Assembly: GCF_900116135.1 (NCBI RefSeq)
Contig: NZ_FOZX01000003.1
Span: 434,001 to 498,000 of the forward strand
DNA from: Saccharopolyspora flava
Lineage (GTDB): Bacteria; Actinomycetota; Actinomycetes; Mycobacteriales; Pseudonocardiaceae
Direction: 5' to 3'
DNA: 64,000 bases
The position numbers and the translations under genes are program-made. The notes beneath the pieces are model-generated. The model did not search any database. It was not told the origin of the DNA and saw only the letters and a list, made by a program, of their open reading frames with translations. The number at the start of each line of letters is the position of its first letter. Position 1 is the stretch's first letter. Positions 18,069-25,926 of the stretch are shown in pieces.

Positions 18069-18293
18069 CTACGCCCGGTCGAACCGCCCCTGCTGAACAC
18101 CGTCCAGGAAGTTTCCCCAGGTAGACGCACCGAACGCGAGCTGGGCCCGCTCCGGGGACTTCGAGTCTCGGGCGCGCACCTCGTTCCCGGTGAAGGCGAC
18201 TTCCACGCAGTTGCCCTGCATGCTGCTGCGACTGCTCTTCCGCCAGCGAGTACCACGCTCATCAACGGCTGCCACGACGTGCTCCTCAGTCAC
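18069..18293 (-). CDS. DUF397 domain protein, second copy
   Basis: This 74-residue protein has the same plan as the copy at 15956 ('WRKSSRSSMQGNCVEVAFTG', 'RARDSKSPERAQLAFGASTW', 'FLDGVQQGRF'). The GTG start is at 18291-18293. Bases 18063-18110 are identical to 15950-15997, showing duplication or conversion. No XRE-DUF5753 gene precedes it: upstream are only a short gap with a GCGTGAG/CTCACGC inverted repeat and the palindromic array at 18380, so this copy is orphaned. Confidence 0.85.
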   Translation of the reverse strand: MTEEHVVAAVDERGTRWRKSSRSSMQGNCVEVAFTGNEVRARDSKSPERAQLAFGASTWGNFLDGVQQGRFDRA

Positions 18294-18379
18294 TGCGTGA
18301 GACCACTTTCGACGCCCTCGCCCCTGCGTGAGACACCCACCTCACGCAACCGCCGAAGCGGCCCACCCGCGCCCGGCGT

Positions 18380-18451
18380 CAAAAACTGCAACTTTCGCGG
18401 GGTCGAAAACTCCGGTTTTTAACCGGTCGAAAACCGGGGTTTTTGACCCGT
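18380..18451. repeat. Array of three 24-bp palindromic units
   Basis: Units are exactly 24 bp: 18380-18403, 18404-18427, 18428-18451. The last contains AAAACCGGGGTTTTTG. The sequence continues into a flank (18442-18478) closely matching that after 16480. It lies just downstream of the stop codon of the leftward phosphotransferase gene (18497) and may serve as its terminator. Confidence 0.82.
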
Positions 18452-18496
18452 GGGGACACCGGTGTTCGGTAGTCGGACAGGTGGTGGGAGTCCCCG

Positions 18497-19528
18497 CTAG
18501 ACCAGGCCCAGGTCTTTGACGGCTTTCCAGGCGAGGTGTGCTTGGCGTTGTTCGGTGTCTGCTCGTTCTGTGGCGTCGTAGCCGTCGTCGGCCATGTGGC
18601 CTGCTTGGTAGCGGGCTCGGACTCCGGCGGTGATGCAGCAGGAGCGCCAGCGCTGGAAGGCGACGTAGAACGGGAGGTCGGCGAGGTCTCGGCCGGTGAG
18701 CGAGCGGTAGCGGGTGATGAGGTCGTCGCGGGTCGGGAAGCCGCCTTCGGCCGTGGGGCCGGGGGTGACGGCCGGGAGGTCGTCGCCGGGTTCCTCCCAG
18801 GTGGCGATGAGCCAGCCGAGGTCCGCCAAGGGCTCTCCGAGTGTGGCCAGTTCCCAGTCGAAGACCGCCAGGACCTCGCCGTCGAGTCCGTAGGAGAGGT
18901 TGCCGGGGCGGAAGTCGCCGTGGACGATGCCGGTGGTCTGCGGCGGGACGTTGGCGGCCAGGGCGTCGTGGACCGCGTCCAGCAGGGCCAGGTCCGGGGC
19001 GCCGGAGGCGTGGACCTGCTTCTGCCAGCGGCTCAGCTGCCGTTGCAGGTAGCCGTCGCGGCGGGCGGCGTCGCCGAGTCCGACGGCGTCCGGGTCGAGG
19101 TTGTGCAGCGCCGCCATGCACTCCACGGTCGCGATTCCCGCGCGGTGCCGGGCTTCTCGGGAGAACGGTCCGGCGGAATCCCGGTCGGCGAGGACGTGGC
19201 CGTCGACGAAATCCATCACGTAGAACGTGGCGCCGGTGATCTCAGGATCGTCGCAGTAGGCGATCGGCGTGGGAACCGGGACGCCGGTGCCGTGCAGCGC
19301 GGAGATGAACCGCCACTCGCGGCTCATGTCGTGCGCGGTGCTCAGCACTCCCCCGGTCGGCGGCCTGCGCAGGGCGCGCACCCGGCCGTCGGCGCCGGTG
19401 ACCCGGTAGGTCAGGTTCGATCGACCACCCGAGACCAGCGAGAACTCGACGGGCGCGGGCACGCCGTGCCGGTCCAGCCAGCGGGTGACGGCTTCGCGTT
19501 CGATGCCTTGCAGTTCCACCGCTGTCAC
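18497..19528 (-). CDS. Phosphotransferase family protein (APH-like, FadE36 type)
   Basis: The GTG at 19526-19528 overlaps the stop of the upstream acyl-CoA synthetase gene by 4 bp and gives 343 residues. The kinase fold is clear: 'SGGRSNLTYRVTGADGRVRA' nucleotide loop, 'TGIVHGDFRPGNLSY' near residue 200 (the HGDxxxxN catalytic loop) and 'VFDWELATLGEPLADLGWL' (DFG-like). Relatives encoded beside acyl-CoA dehydrogenases and synthetases (ACAD10/FadE36-like) phosphorylate hydroxyacyl groups or related small molecules; here that is inferred from context. It is the last gene of the leftward catabolic operon. Confidence 0.87.
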   Translation of the reverse strand: MTAVELQGIEREAVTRWLDRHGVPAPVEFSLVSGGRSNLTYRVTGADGRVRALRRPPTGGVLSTAHDMSREWRFISALHGTGVPVPTPIAYCDDPEITGATFYVMDFVDGHVLADRDSAGPFSREARHRAGIATVECMAALHNLDPDAVGLGDAARRDGYLQRQLSRWQKQVHASGAPDLALLDAVHDALAANVPPQTTGIVHGDFRPGNLSYGLDGEVLAVFDWELATLGEPLADLGWLIATWEEPGDDLPAVTPGPTAEGGFPTRDDLITRYRSLTGRDLADLPFYVAFQRWRSCCITAGVRARYQAGHMADDGYDATERADTEQRQAHLAWKAVKDLGLV

Positions 19529-21180
19529 CCCTGCTGCACGATCTGCTCTCGGAGCCGCCGCTTGAGGACCTTGCCGGTCGCGGTGCGCGGCAGCGGGTCC
19601 TCGCGCACCACCACGTGCGTCGGAACCTTGAACCCGGCCAACCGCTCTCGCACGTGCGTGCGCAGTTCCTCCACATCCGCGGGGGTTTTGAGGTTCACCA
19701 CCGCGCACACCTCCTCGCCGAGAGTGCGGTGCGGCAGCCCGATGACGGCGACGTCGGCGATCGCCGGGTGCTCGTGCAGCACGGCCTCGACCTCGGCGCA
19801 GTAGACGTTCTCACCACCTCGGATGACGACGTCCTTGAGCCGGTCCACGACGTAGACCCACTCGTCCTGGACGTAACCGAGGTCGCCGGTGTGGAACCAG
19901 CCGTCGGTGAAGGCCTCCGCGGTGGCCTCCGGCAGGTTCCAGTAGCCGCGCACGACGTTCGGACCGCGGAACCACAGCTCGCCGATCTCGCCGTCGGGCA
20001 CGTCGTCGCCGGTGGCGGGGTCGACGACGCGGATCTCCGCGCCCGGCATCGGCTGCCCGACGCTGTGGGAGTGCTCCTGGTAGCCCTCGCCGGAGTTGCC
20101 CACGACGGTCGAGGTGGTCTCGGTCAGCCCGTAACCGCTGGAGGCGCTGCTGCCGAGCCCGCCGATGCGTTCGACCAGGTCGGGCGGGATGGGCGCACCG
20201 CCCATCGTCACGCCGTCCAGGCCGCGCACGGCGTCGCTGTTCTCGACGAGATCGCGCATCACCGTCGGCACCCCGGCAGCGCTGGTCAGGCCGTGCTCGC
20301 TGATCAGCTTCTCGGCCTGCGCCCGGTCCCACCGGTACATCGTGGCGAGCTTCGCCCCGGCCAAGGTGGCGAAGCAGAGCACGGTGATGCCGGCGATGTG
20401 GAACATCGGGAAGGTCAGCAGCGCCCCCGGCTGCGGATCGTCCGGGCCGGGTTCGGGGAACGTGCCGCCGTTGGTGACCGCCATGCCGATCTTGCGGTTG
20501 ACCACGGTGTTGAGCAGGTTCGTCACGTGGTTGCGGTGCGTGCCGATGGCGCCTTTGGGGCGGCCGGTGGTGCCGGAGGTGTAGAGGATCGTGGCGTCGT
20601 CGTCGGCGTCGATGTCGACCTCCGGCGGTCGCCCGTCGTCGGGCAGGCCCGCGACGAGGTCCGACCAGGCCCGCACACCGGGACCGGGCGCGCCCCCGCG
20701 CACCTCGACGATCGGGACGTCGCGGCCGAGCAGTGCGGTGCGCTCGGGGTCGGCGAAGACGAGCTTGCTGCCGGAATCGGTCATGCCGTAGCGCAGCTCG
20801 TCGGCGCTCCACCAGGCGTTGAGCGGGACCGCGACCAGTCCGGCGACCTCGATGGCCCAGAAGATCGGCACCCATTCCGGGAAGTTGCGCATCGCGATCG
20901 CCACGCGATCACCGCTGGTCAGCCCGTACTCCTCGCGCAGCGCGCGGGCGAGCCCGGCCACCAGCCGGTGGTGCTCGGCGAACGTGCAGCGGTAGTCCTC
21001 GTAGAGCAGGAAGTCCTTGTCGCCGTGGAAGGCGCTCAGCAGCGCGGCGTCCCGCAGCGTCCCGAGCGGTTTCGCGTAGACGCGCATGGGGATGCCGCGG
21101 ACGACGGCGTCGGTCATCTCGAAGTCGCCGCCGGGTCCGGTGAGTTCGTTCAGCAGGCGTTCGCGCAGCTGGTCAGGCAC
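19525..21180 (-). CDS. Class I acyl-CoA synthetase (AMP-forming)
   Basis: This 551-residue adenylate-forming enzyme has all core motifs: 'ILYTSGTTGRPKGA' (P-loop, about residue 207), 'GYGLTETTSTVVGN', 'WFHTGDLGYVQDEWVYVVDR', 'VVIRGGENVYCAEVEAVL' and the C-terminal catalytic lysine in 'LPRTATGKVLKRRLRE'. It activates a carboxylic acid to its CoA thioester. Fatty, aromatic and polyketide-like acids are all possible. The GTG start overlaps the upstream gene by 8 bp and its end overlaps the next by 4 bp, so it is translated within a coupled operon. Confidence 0.92.
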   Translation of the reverse strand: MPDQLRERLLNELTGPGGDFEMTDAVVRGIPMRVYAKPLGTLRDAALLSAFHGDKDFLLYEDYRCTFAEHHRLVAGLARALREEYGLTSGDRVAIAMRNFPEWVPIFWAIEVAGLVAVPLNAWWSADELRYGMTDSGSKLVFADPERTALLGRDVPIVEVRGGAPGPGVRAWSDLVAGLPDDGRPPEVDIDADDDATILYTSGTTGRPKGAIGTHRNHVTNLLNTVVNRKIGMAVTNGGTFPEPGPDDPQPGALLTFPMFHIAGITVLCFATLAGAKLATMYRWDRAQAEKLISEHGLTSAAGVPTVMRDLVENSDAVRGLDGVTMGGAPIPPDLVERIGGLGSSASSGYGLTETTSTVVGNSGEGYQEHSHSVGQPMPGAEIRVVDPATGDDVPDGEIGELWFRGPNVVRGYWNLPEATAEAFTDGWFHTGDLGYVQDEWVYVVDRLKDVVIRGGENVYCAEVEAVLHEHPAIADVAVIGLPHRTLGEEVCAVVNLKTPADVEELRTHVRERLAGFKVPTHVVVREDPLPRTATGKVLKRRLREQIVQQG

Positions 21181-22585
21181 CGTTGCCTCCCCTGGTCCTG
21201 GACTGGATGTGCTTCGGGTTGGCCACCGCGAGCCGGTCGAACACCTCCGACCACAGCACCGCGGCCACGTCCTCGTTCCACGGGTCGATCTCGCCCGCCC
21301 GCAGCGCCGCGGCGAAGCCGGCCCGGTCGGCGAAGCCGAGCTCGCCGAGCCGTTCGGCGTGCCGCCGCTCCTGCTCGCCGCCGAACCGCAACTCGCGTTC
21401 CACAGTGGACAGCACGTTGGCGGCGACGAGCGACTGGAACCGCATCCGCCCCTCGGCCCTGGCGAGGACCTCGTCGCGCAGGAAATCCCGCGTCGCCACG
21501 ACGAGTTCGGCCGCGGTCGGCCGCCCGTGCAGGTCCGAGGCGCCGGATTCGACCTGCGGCAGTGGTGCGGGTTCGGGGACGGCGAGCGCTTCCAGCAGGT
21601 CGAGTTCCTGCTCGCAGACCCGGCGTCCGATCGCGGCGAGCTCCATCGACGGGTGCGCGCCGCTGAGGTGCTGCTCGGCCTGGGACCGGCAGATCACGCC
21701 CCACTTGGCGGTGCCCAGCACCTCCCACCAGCGCACCACCTCCGGGTCGGGGCGGGTTCCCGCGACCTCGGCGTAGCCGTCGAAGAGCTCGTCGAGCGAG
21801 CCGAAACCTCCTGCGGGGAGCGGAGATCCGAAGCGCCAGGCCTTGGTGCACAGCCAGCCCAGGTCCTCCATCGGGTCACCGGCGTGCACGAGCTCCCAGT
21901 CCAGGACCGCGCGCAGTCCGGTCTCGTCGACGATCAGGTTCCCGTTGCGGAAGTCGCCGTGCACCAGCGTTCGCCCGGACCCGGCGGGCCGGTGCTCCCG
22001 CAGCCAGCGGAAGGCGATCTCCACGGCCGGGATCGGGTCGCCGAGCACGTCGTAGTCGGCGATGAGCTGCTCCAGCGGGTCGGGTTCGGGGAACCCGTCG
22101 GGCACCGGGATGCGGTGGATGCGCGCGGCCGCCCGGCCGAGCTCGCGAGCCAGTCCGGCGCGGGCGTCGGCGTAGGCGTCGTCGCGCAGCAGCCGTCGCG
22201 GGATCGTCTCGCCGTCGACGTGCCGGGTGAGCACGTACGGCGAACCCAGCACGGCCGCGTCGGTTCCGTGATCGACCAGCTCCGGCACCGGAACCCCGGC
22301 CTGCGCCGCGGCTTCCAGCACGACGGCCTCGCGCGCCATGCCCTCCGGTCGCGTCAACCCGGGCGGGTCGCGACGCAGCACCAGACGCTCACCGGTGTCG
22401 AGCTCGACGAACCACGTCTCCCGGCTCGCACCCCCGCTCGCCTGCTCCAACCCCACCACCCGCACCGGCCCGGACCCCGGATTACGCCGGTATTCCGGTT
22501 CCCGATTACCGCCGGAATCCGGGGGTGGGTGGCGGAGGGTGGTGAGTCGGGCGGCGAGGAGGTCGCCGAGGCCTGGAGCGCTCAT
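21173..22585 (-). CDS. Phosphotransferase family protein with C-terminal DUF6285-like extension
   Basis: The ATG at 22583-22585 overlaps the acyl-CoA dehydrogenase stop (ATGA) and gives 470 residues. Residues 1-340 are an APH/choline-kinase-like domain: 'LEQASGGASRETWFVELDTG', 'TLVHGDFRNGNLIVDETG' (HGDxxxxN) and 'VLDWELVHAGDPMEDLGWL'. The last ~120 residues ('DLHGRPTAAELVVATRDFLR', 'LSTVERELRFG') match a helical domain commonly fused to or adjacent to such kinases (DUF6285-like). The operon therefore encodes two different APH-like kinases, suggesting activation of a hydroxylated acid or its CoA ester. Confidence 0.87.
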   Translation of the reverse strand: MSAPGLGDLLAARLTTLRHPPPDSGGNREPEYRRNPGSGPVRVVGLEQASGGASRETWFVELDTGERLVLRRDPPGLTRPEGMAREAVVLEAAAQAGVPVPELVDHGTDAAVLGSPYVLTRHVDGETIPRRLLRDDAYADARAGLARELGRAAARIHRIPVPDGFPEPDPLEQLIADYDVLGDPIPAVEIAFRWLREHRPAGSGRTLVHGDFRNGNLIVDETGLRAVLDWELVHAGDPMEDLGWLCTKAWRFGSPLPAGGFGSLDELFDGYAEVAGTRPDPEVVRWWEVLGTAKWGVICRSQAEQHLSGAHPSMELAAIGRRVCEQELDLLEALAVPEPAPLPQVESGASDLHGRPTAAELVVATRDFLRDEVLARAEGRMRFQSLVAANVLSTVERELRFGGEQERRHAERLGELGFADRAGFAAALRAGEIDPWNEDVAAVLWSEVFDRLAVANPKHIQSRTRGGNGA

Positions 22586-23838
22586 GGGCGCTTTCCCGGG
22601 CCGGCGAAGCCGAAGAGGTAGGCCGCGACCTTGCGGATCTGGACCTCCTCGGCGCCTTCGGTGATCCGGTAGCGACGGTGATGGCGGTAGATGTGCTCGA
22701 ACGGCGCGTGCCGGGTGTAGCCGAGTCCGCCGTGCACCTGGATCGCGCGGTCGGCGGCGTCGCACACGAGCCTGTTCGCGCGGTAGTTGCACATCGAGAC
22801 CTTGTCGCTGATCTCGAAGTTCGGGCGGCGGTCCATCTCCCACGCGGTCTTGCGCACCAGGCCGCGCACCATCTCGGCCTCGGTCTGCAGCTCCACCAGC
22901 GGCCACTGGATCGCCTGACGCCGTGCCAGCGGCTGACCGAAGGTGACGCGCTGCCGGGCGTACTCGACGCTGCGGTCGATGCAGAACTGCGCCGCGCCGA
23001 CGCCGGAAGCGGCCTGCCGGATGCGGTTCTCGTGCACGAAGCACTGCGCCAGCTCCAGGCCCGCGCCTTCCTCGCCGAACATCGCCGACGACGGGACGCG
23101 CACGTCGCGCAGCGACACCTCGGCGTGGTCGGTGGGCATGTTGAAGGTCCACCAGTGGAAGTCCACCGAGAAACCGGGCGTGTCGGTGGGCACGATGAAC
23201 GCGGTGATCCCCCGGGCCTGACCGGGTTCGCCGGAGGTGCGGGCGAACACGACGTCGTGGGTCGCCGAGTGCATCCCGGAGTTGAAGCGCTTGCCGCCGT
23301 TGATGATCCAGTCGTCGCCGTCGCGCACGGCGGTGGTCTCCAGCCAGGTGGCGTCGCTGCCGTGGTCGGGTTCGGTGAGCCCGAAGCCGATCCTGGCCCG
23401 CCCGGTGAGCATCGGTTCCAGGAACTCCTGGCGCTGCGCGGCGGTGCCGAACTCCAGCATCATGTGCACCACGGGGAAGTTGCCGACGACGGAGGCCTCG
23501 TTCTGCAGGTCGTTGTGCAGGCCCAGGCCTTTCGCGGCGAGGTGTTCGCGGATCACGGCCATCTCGAAGTTGCCGCCGCCCCCGCCGCCGACCTCCTCCG
23601 GGAGGCCGTAGCGCAGCCAGCCGGCGGCGTCGGCTCGGCGGGCCATCTCGCGCAGCAGGTCTTCCCACTCGGGCCGCGGCGTGCCGCCGGCCTCGAAGTC
23701 GGTCCGGGCGTACTCCCGCCGGTGGTCGAAGAACCGCTCGTTGTCGTCCTGCTGCTGGAGCGGGACGATCTCGGACTCGATGAACGCGTCGAGCTCACCG
23801 AGCAGTTCGACCAGCTCGCTGGGCAGTGAGAAGTCCAT
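22582..23838 (-). CDS. Acyl-CoA dehydrogenase
   Basis: The start ATG 23836-23838 follows AAGGAGG at good spacing, giving 418 residues. The family layout is complete: an N-terminal helical domain with 'SVVGNFPVVHMMLEFGTAAQ', the beta domain 'GFGLTEPDHGSDATWLETTA', and the C-terminal helical domain with 'RQRVTFGQPLARRQAIQWPL' and 'IQVHGGLGYTRHAPFEHIYR'. The segment 'YRITEGAEEVQIRKVAAYL' holds the usual C-terminal Glu-containing motif. It oxidises an acyl-CoA to a 2-enoyl-CoA, the substrate for the adjacent hydratase. FAD-dependent, cytoplasmic. The N-terminal ~80 residues are longer and more acidic than in short-chain enzymes. Confidence 0.93.
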   Translation of the reverse strand: MDFSLPSELVELLGELDAFIESEIVPLQQQDDNERFFDHRREYARTDFEAGGTPRPEWEDLLREMARRADAAGWLRYGLPEEVGGGGGGNFEMAVIREHLAAKGLGLHNDLQNEASVVGNFPVVHMMLEFGTAAQRQEFLEPMLTGRARIGFGLTEPDHGSDATWLETTAVRDGDDWIINGGKRFNSGMHSATHDVVFARTSGEPGQARGITAFIVPTDTPGFSVDFHWWTFNMPTDHAEVSLRDVRVPSSAMFGEEGAGLELAQCFVHENRIRQAASGVGAAQFCIDRSVEYARQRVTFGQPLARRQAIQWPLVELQTEAEMVRGLVRKTAWEMDRRPNFEISDKVSMCNYRANRLVCDAADRAIQVHGGLGYTRHAPFEHIYRHHRRYRITEGAEEVQIRKVAAYLFGFAGPGKRP

Positions 23839-23902
23839 GCCGAGCCTCCTTAGCGCCCGTTCAGCGACCTTAAGCACACGTGCGCGGCGGCACAAGGGGA
23901 CG

Positions 23903-24694
23903 TCAGTCGACCAGCCATTCGCCGGTGAACTCGGGCTCGGTCTTGTTCGTGAAGGCCTTGAACGCGGCCGGGGCGTCGGCGGTGGCGAAGTTGACGCTCT
24001 GCGCCCGCGCCTCGCTCTCCAGCGCCTCCCGGAACGATTGCTGACCTGCGGCGTTGAGCATCGCCTTGCTCTGCGCGAGGGCCACCGGGGCACCCGAGGC
24101 GAGCCGGTCGGCGAGGTCGTCGACGAAGCCGTCCAGCTCGTCGTCGGGCTTCACCCAGGTCACCAGCCCGAGCTCGCGGGCCTCCTCGGCGTCGATGATC
24201 TCGCCGAGCAGCGCGAGCCGCTTGGCCTGCTGCAACCCGACCACGCGCGGCAGCAGCCAGGAGCCGCCGAAGTCCAGCGACAGGCCGCGCTTGGCGAAGA
24301 TCTGCGAGAACCGCGCGTCCGGGGTCGACACCACCAGGTCGCAGCCCAGCGCCAGGTTCCAGCCCGCCCCCACGGCCACCCCGCGCACCTTGGCGATCAC
24401 GGGTTTGGCCAGCTCGTGCAGCGCCAGCGCCACGTCGTTGACCCGGTGCATCCGGGTCAACGGGTGCCCGTCGCGCCCGGCGGAGAGATCCGCCCCGGCG
24501 CAGAAGTCACCCCCGGCCCCGGTCAGCACCACGGCCCGCACGTCCTCGTCCTGCTCGGCGCCCCGCAGCGCGTCGTGCAGCGCGCCCCAGGTCGGCCCGT
24601 CGATCGCGTTCTTGCGATGCGGCCGGTTCACCGTCACCACCTGCACGGACCCGCGCCGCTGAACCAGAACGGTGTCACTGTCCACTGTGCTCAC
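23903..24694 (-). CDS. Enoyl-CoA hydratase/isomerase family protein
   Basis: I choose GTG 24692-24694 (263 residues) because CGGAGGGCG lies just upstream; an ATG six codons further out lacks a site. Crotonase features are 'VVTVNRPHRKNAIDGPTWGA', the oxyanion-hole loop 'LTGAGGDFCAGADLSA', 'AVGAGWNLALGCDLVV' and 'GLSLDFGGSWLLPRVVGLQQ'. It likely hydrates or isomerises the enoyl-CoA made by the dehydrogenase encoded 64 bp downstream. It is the first gene of the leftward catabolic operon, with a palindromic operator candidate in front. Confidence 0.9.
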   Translation of the reverse strand: MSTVDSDTVLVQRRGSVQVVTVNRPHRKNAIDGPTWGALHDALRGAEQDEDVRAVVLTGAGGDFCAGADLSAGRDGHPLTRMHRVNDVALALHELAKPVIAKVRGVAVGAGWNLALGCDLVVSTPDARFSQIFAKRGLSLDFGGSWLLPRVVGLQQAKRLALLGEIIDAEEARELGLVTWVKPDDELDGFVDDLADRLASGAPVALAQSKAMLNAAGQQSFREALESEARAQSVNFATADAPAAFKAFTNKTEPEFTGEWLVD

Positions 24695-24725
24695 ACGCCC
24701 TCCGCAGAACAAGAACCCCGATGTC

Positions 24726-24741
24726 CTTATCGATCGCTAAG
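24726..24741. promoter_or_regulatory. Palindromic operator candidate upstream of the acyl-CoA catabolic operon
   Basis: CTTATCGATCGCTAAG is a 16-bp near-perfect palindrome with one mismatched pair, 31 bp upstream of the enoyl-CoA hydratase start. Similar TTAGCG-N2-CGCTAA sites bind TetR-family regulators of fatty-acid genes in actinobacteria. A half-site TTAGCG also lies next to the ribosome binding site of the acyl-CoA dehydrogenase gene (23850-23855). The regulator gene is not in the operon. Confidence 0.5.
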
Positions 24742-24800
24742 TTAACACCCGGAACCCGAGAACGTAACCGCCCAGAGGACTGCTCCGGAGCCCACTTCAG

Positions 24801-24833
24801 CCGACGACTCCGCGAGCACCGCGGAGTCGTCGG
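24801..24833. terminator. 14-bp stem-loop in the gap between divergent genes
   Basis: Arms 24801-24814 and 24820-24833 are perfectly complementary (CCGACGACTCCGCG), loop AGCAC. A second hairpin (CGCCCACG/CGTGGGCG, 24871-24893) and a 74-bp repeat element follow. There is no U-tract. Because the flanking genes are divergent, a role as terminator is uncertain; it may be a processing or attenuation structure. Confidence 0.4.
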
Positions 24834-24900
24834 GCAGCCGCCGCGCGCAGCGCGACCTGCCGCGAATGGCCGCCCACGAGTTCAGCGTGGGCGTTCGGCA

Positions 24901-24974
24901 GGGGGCAGTTTTAGTGAAAACTGTCCGGGCAGAACGGACATGATCATGGGGCAGTTCTGGCAAAAACTGTCCCC
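24901..24974. repeat. 74-bp nested inverted-repeat element, copy 1
   Basis: The element starts GGGGGCAGTTTTAG, ends AAAAACTGTCCCC, and contains the core TGTCC-N9-GGACAT followed by GATCATGGG. The outer ends are an imperfect inverted repeat, and the TGTCC/GGACA pair is an inner one. Copies with the same length and core lie at 41825 and 58005. This copy sits 52 bp upstream of the hydrolase start at 25027, in a divergent promoter region. Confidence 0.75.
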
Positions 24975-25026
24975 TCCTGAGGTGACCGCCTATCGTCGCC
25001 CTTGCCGTTGAGCGGGAGGAGTGCTG

Positions 25027-25926
25027 GTGGGGGTTCCGTTCGGGGAGCGCCGTGGGGTTTCCGGCGGGGCGATGTGGGTGCACCGGTCCGGCGGTGGGCC
25101 CGAGGTCGTGTTCCTGGCCGGTGGCGGGATGTCCGGGGCCTACGGGTGGAAGGTGCACGAGCAGGTCGCCGCGTTCGGGACCGCCGTGAGCTACGACCGC
25201 CTCGGACTCGGGTGGAGCGATGCCGCCGAACTGCCTCGCAGCGGCGCGGCCGTGACCGACGACCTGCGGGAACTGCTTCAGACGGTGGGCGTGACGGGAC
25301 CGGTGGTGCTGGTCGGGCATTCGCTCGGCGGGCTCCACGCCCGGCTGTACGCGAAGCGCTTCGGAGCCGCAGGCCTGGTGCTGCTCGATCCGACGCACGA
25401 GGACATCGTCGAGCGCCTGCCCGAGCCGGAGGCGCGGCGACTCCGGAACCTGAGCCCGGACGACCTGCCGCCCGCCGAGCAGCTGGAGCCGATGCGCGAG
25501 CGCTACCGCGCGGCGTTCGGCCGCGTGCTCAGCGACTGGCCCGACGAGATCCGAGAACCGTTGCTGGACCGCTGCTTCAGCACCGAGGGGTACCGGAACT
25601 CGATGCTGGAGCCGCTGAACCTGCCGTCGGTCTTCGAGGAGGCCCGCCGAGCCGGCCCCGAACCCGACGTTCCCACGATCTTCCTCTCCGCGATGGGCGC
25701 CGATCCGGTGGCCGACGAGCTGGTGCCACCCGAGGCGCGCAGGCCACCAGCGGAGTCCGGACGAGCCAAGCACCAGCTCTACACCGATCTCGCCGCGACC
25801 CTGCCCCGAGGCGCGCTCCGCCGGGTTGACGACGCCGGCCACTCGGACATCCTCTGGGCCAGACCGGACGCGGTGGCCGACGCCGTGCGCGACGTGCTGG
25901 TCAGGGGGTCGTGCCCAGGCCGGTGA
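25027..25926 (+). CDS. Alpha/beta hydrolase
   Basis: GGGAGGA at 25014-25020 lies six bases before GTG 25027, so I prefer this start (299 residues) over the GTG at 25021. The fold is clear: oxyanion strand 'VVFLAGGGMSGAYGWKVHEQ', nucleophile elbow 'VVLVGHSLGGLHARLYAKRF' with Ser99, and the C-terminal catalytic His in 'VDDAGHSDILWARPDAV'. There is no signal peptide, so it is cytoplasmic. The substrate is unknown. Its 3' end overlaps the convergent methyltransferase gene by 26 bp. Confidence 0.87.
   Translation: MGVPFGERRGVSGGAMWVHRSGGGPEVVFLAGGGMSGAYGWKVHEQVAAFGTAVSYDRLGLGWSDAAELPRSGAAVTDDLRELLQTVGVTGPVVLVGHSLGGLHARLYAKRFGAAGLVLLDPTHEDIVERLPEPEARRLRNLSPDDLPPAEQLEPMRERYRAAFGRVLSDWPDEIREPLLDRCFSTEGYRNSMLEPLNLPSVFEEARRAGPEPDVPTIFLSAMGADPVADELVPPEARRPPAESGRAKHQLYTDLAATLPRGALRRVDDAGHSDILWARPDAVADAVRDVLVRGSCPGR

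Noticed and set aside
24901-24974. Integron attC-like site for the 74-bp elements
   Set aside because: No GTTRRRY core sites and no integron integrase were seen; the elements lie singly between ordinary genes.
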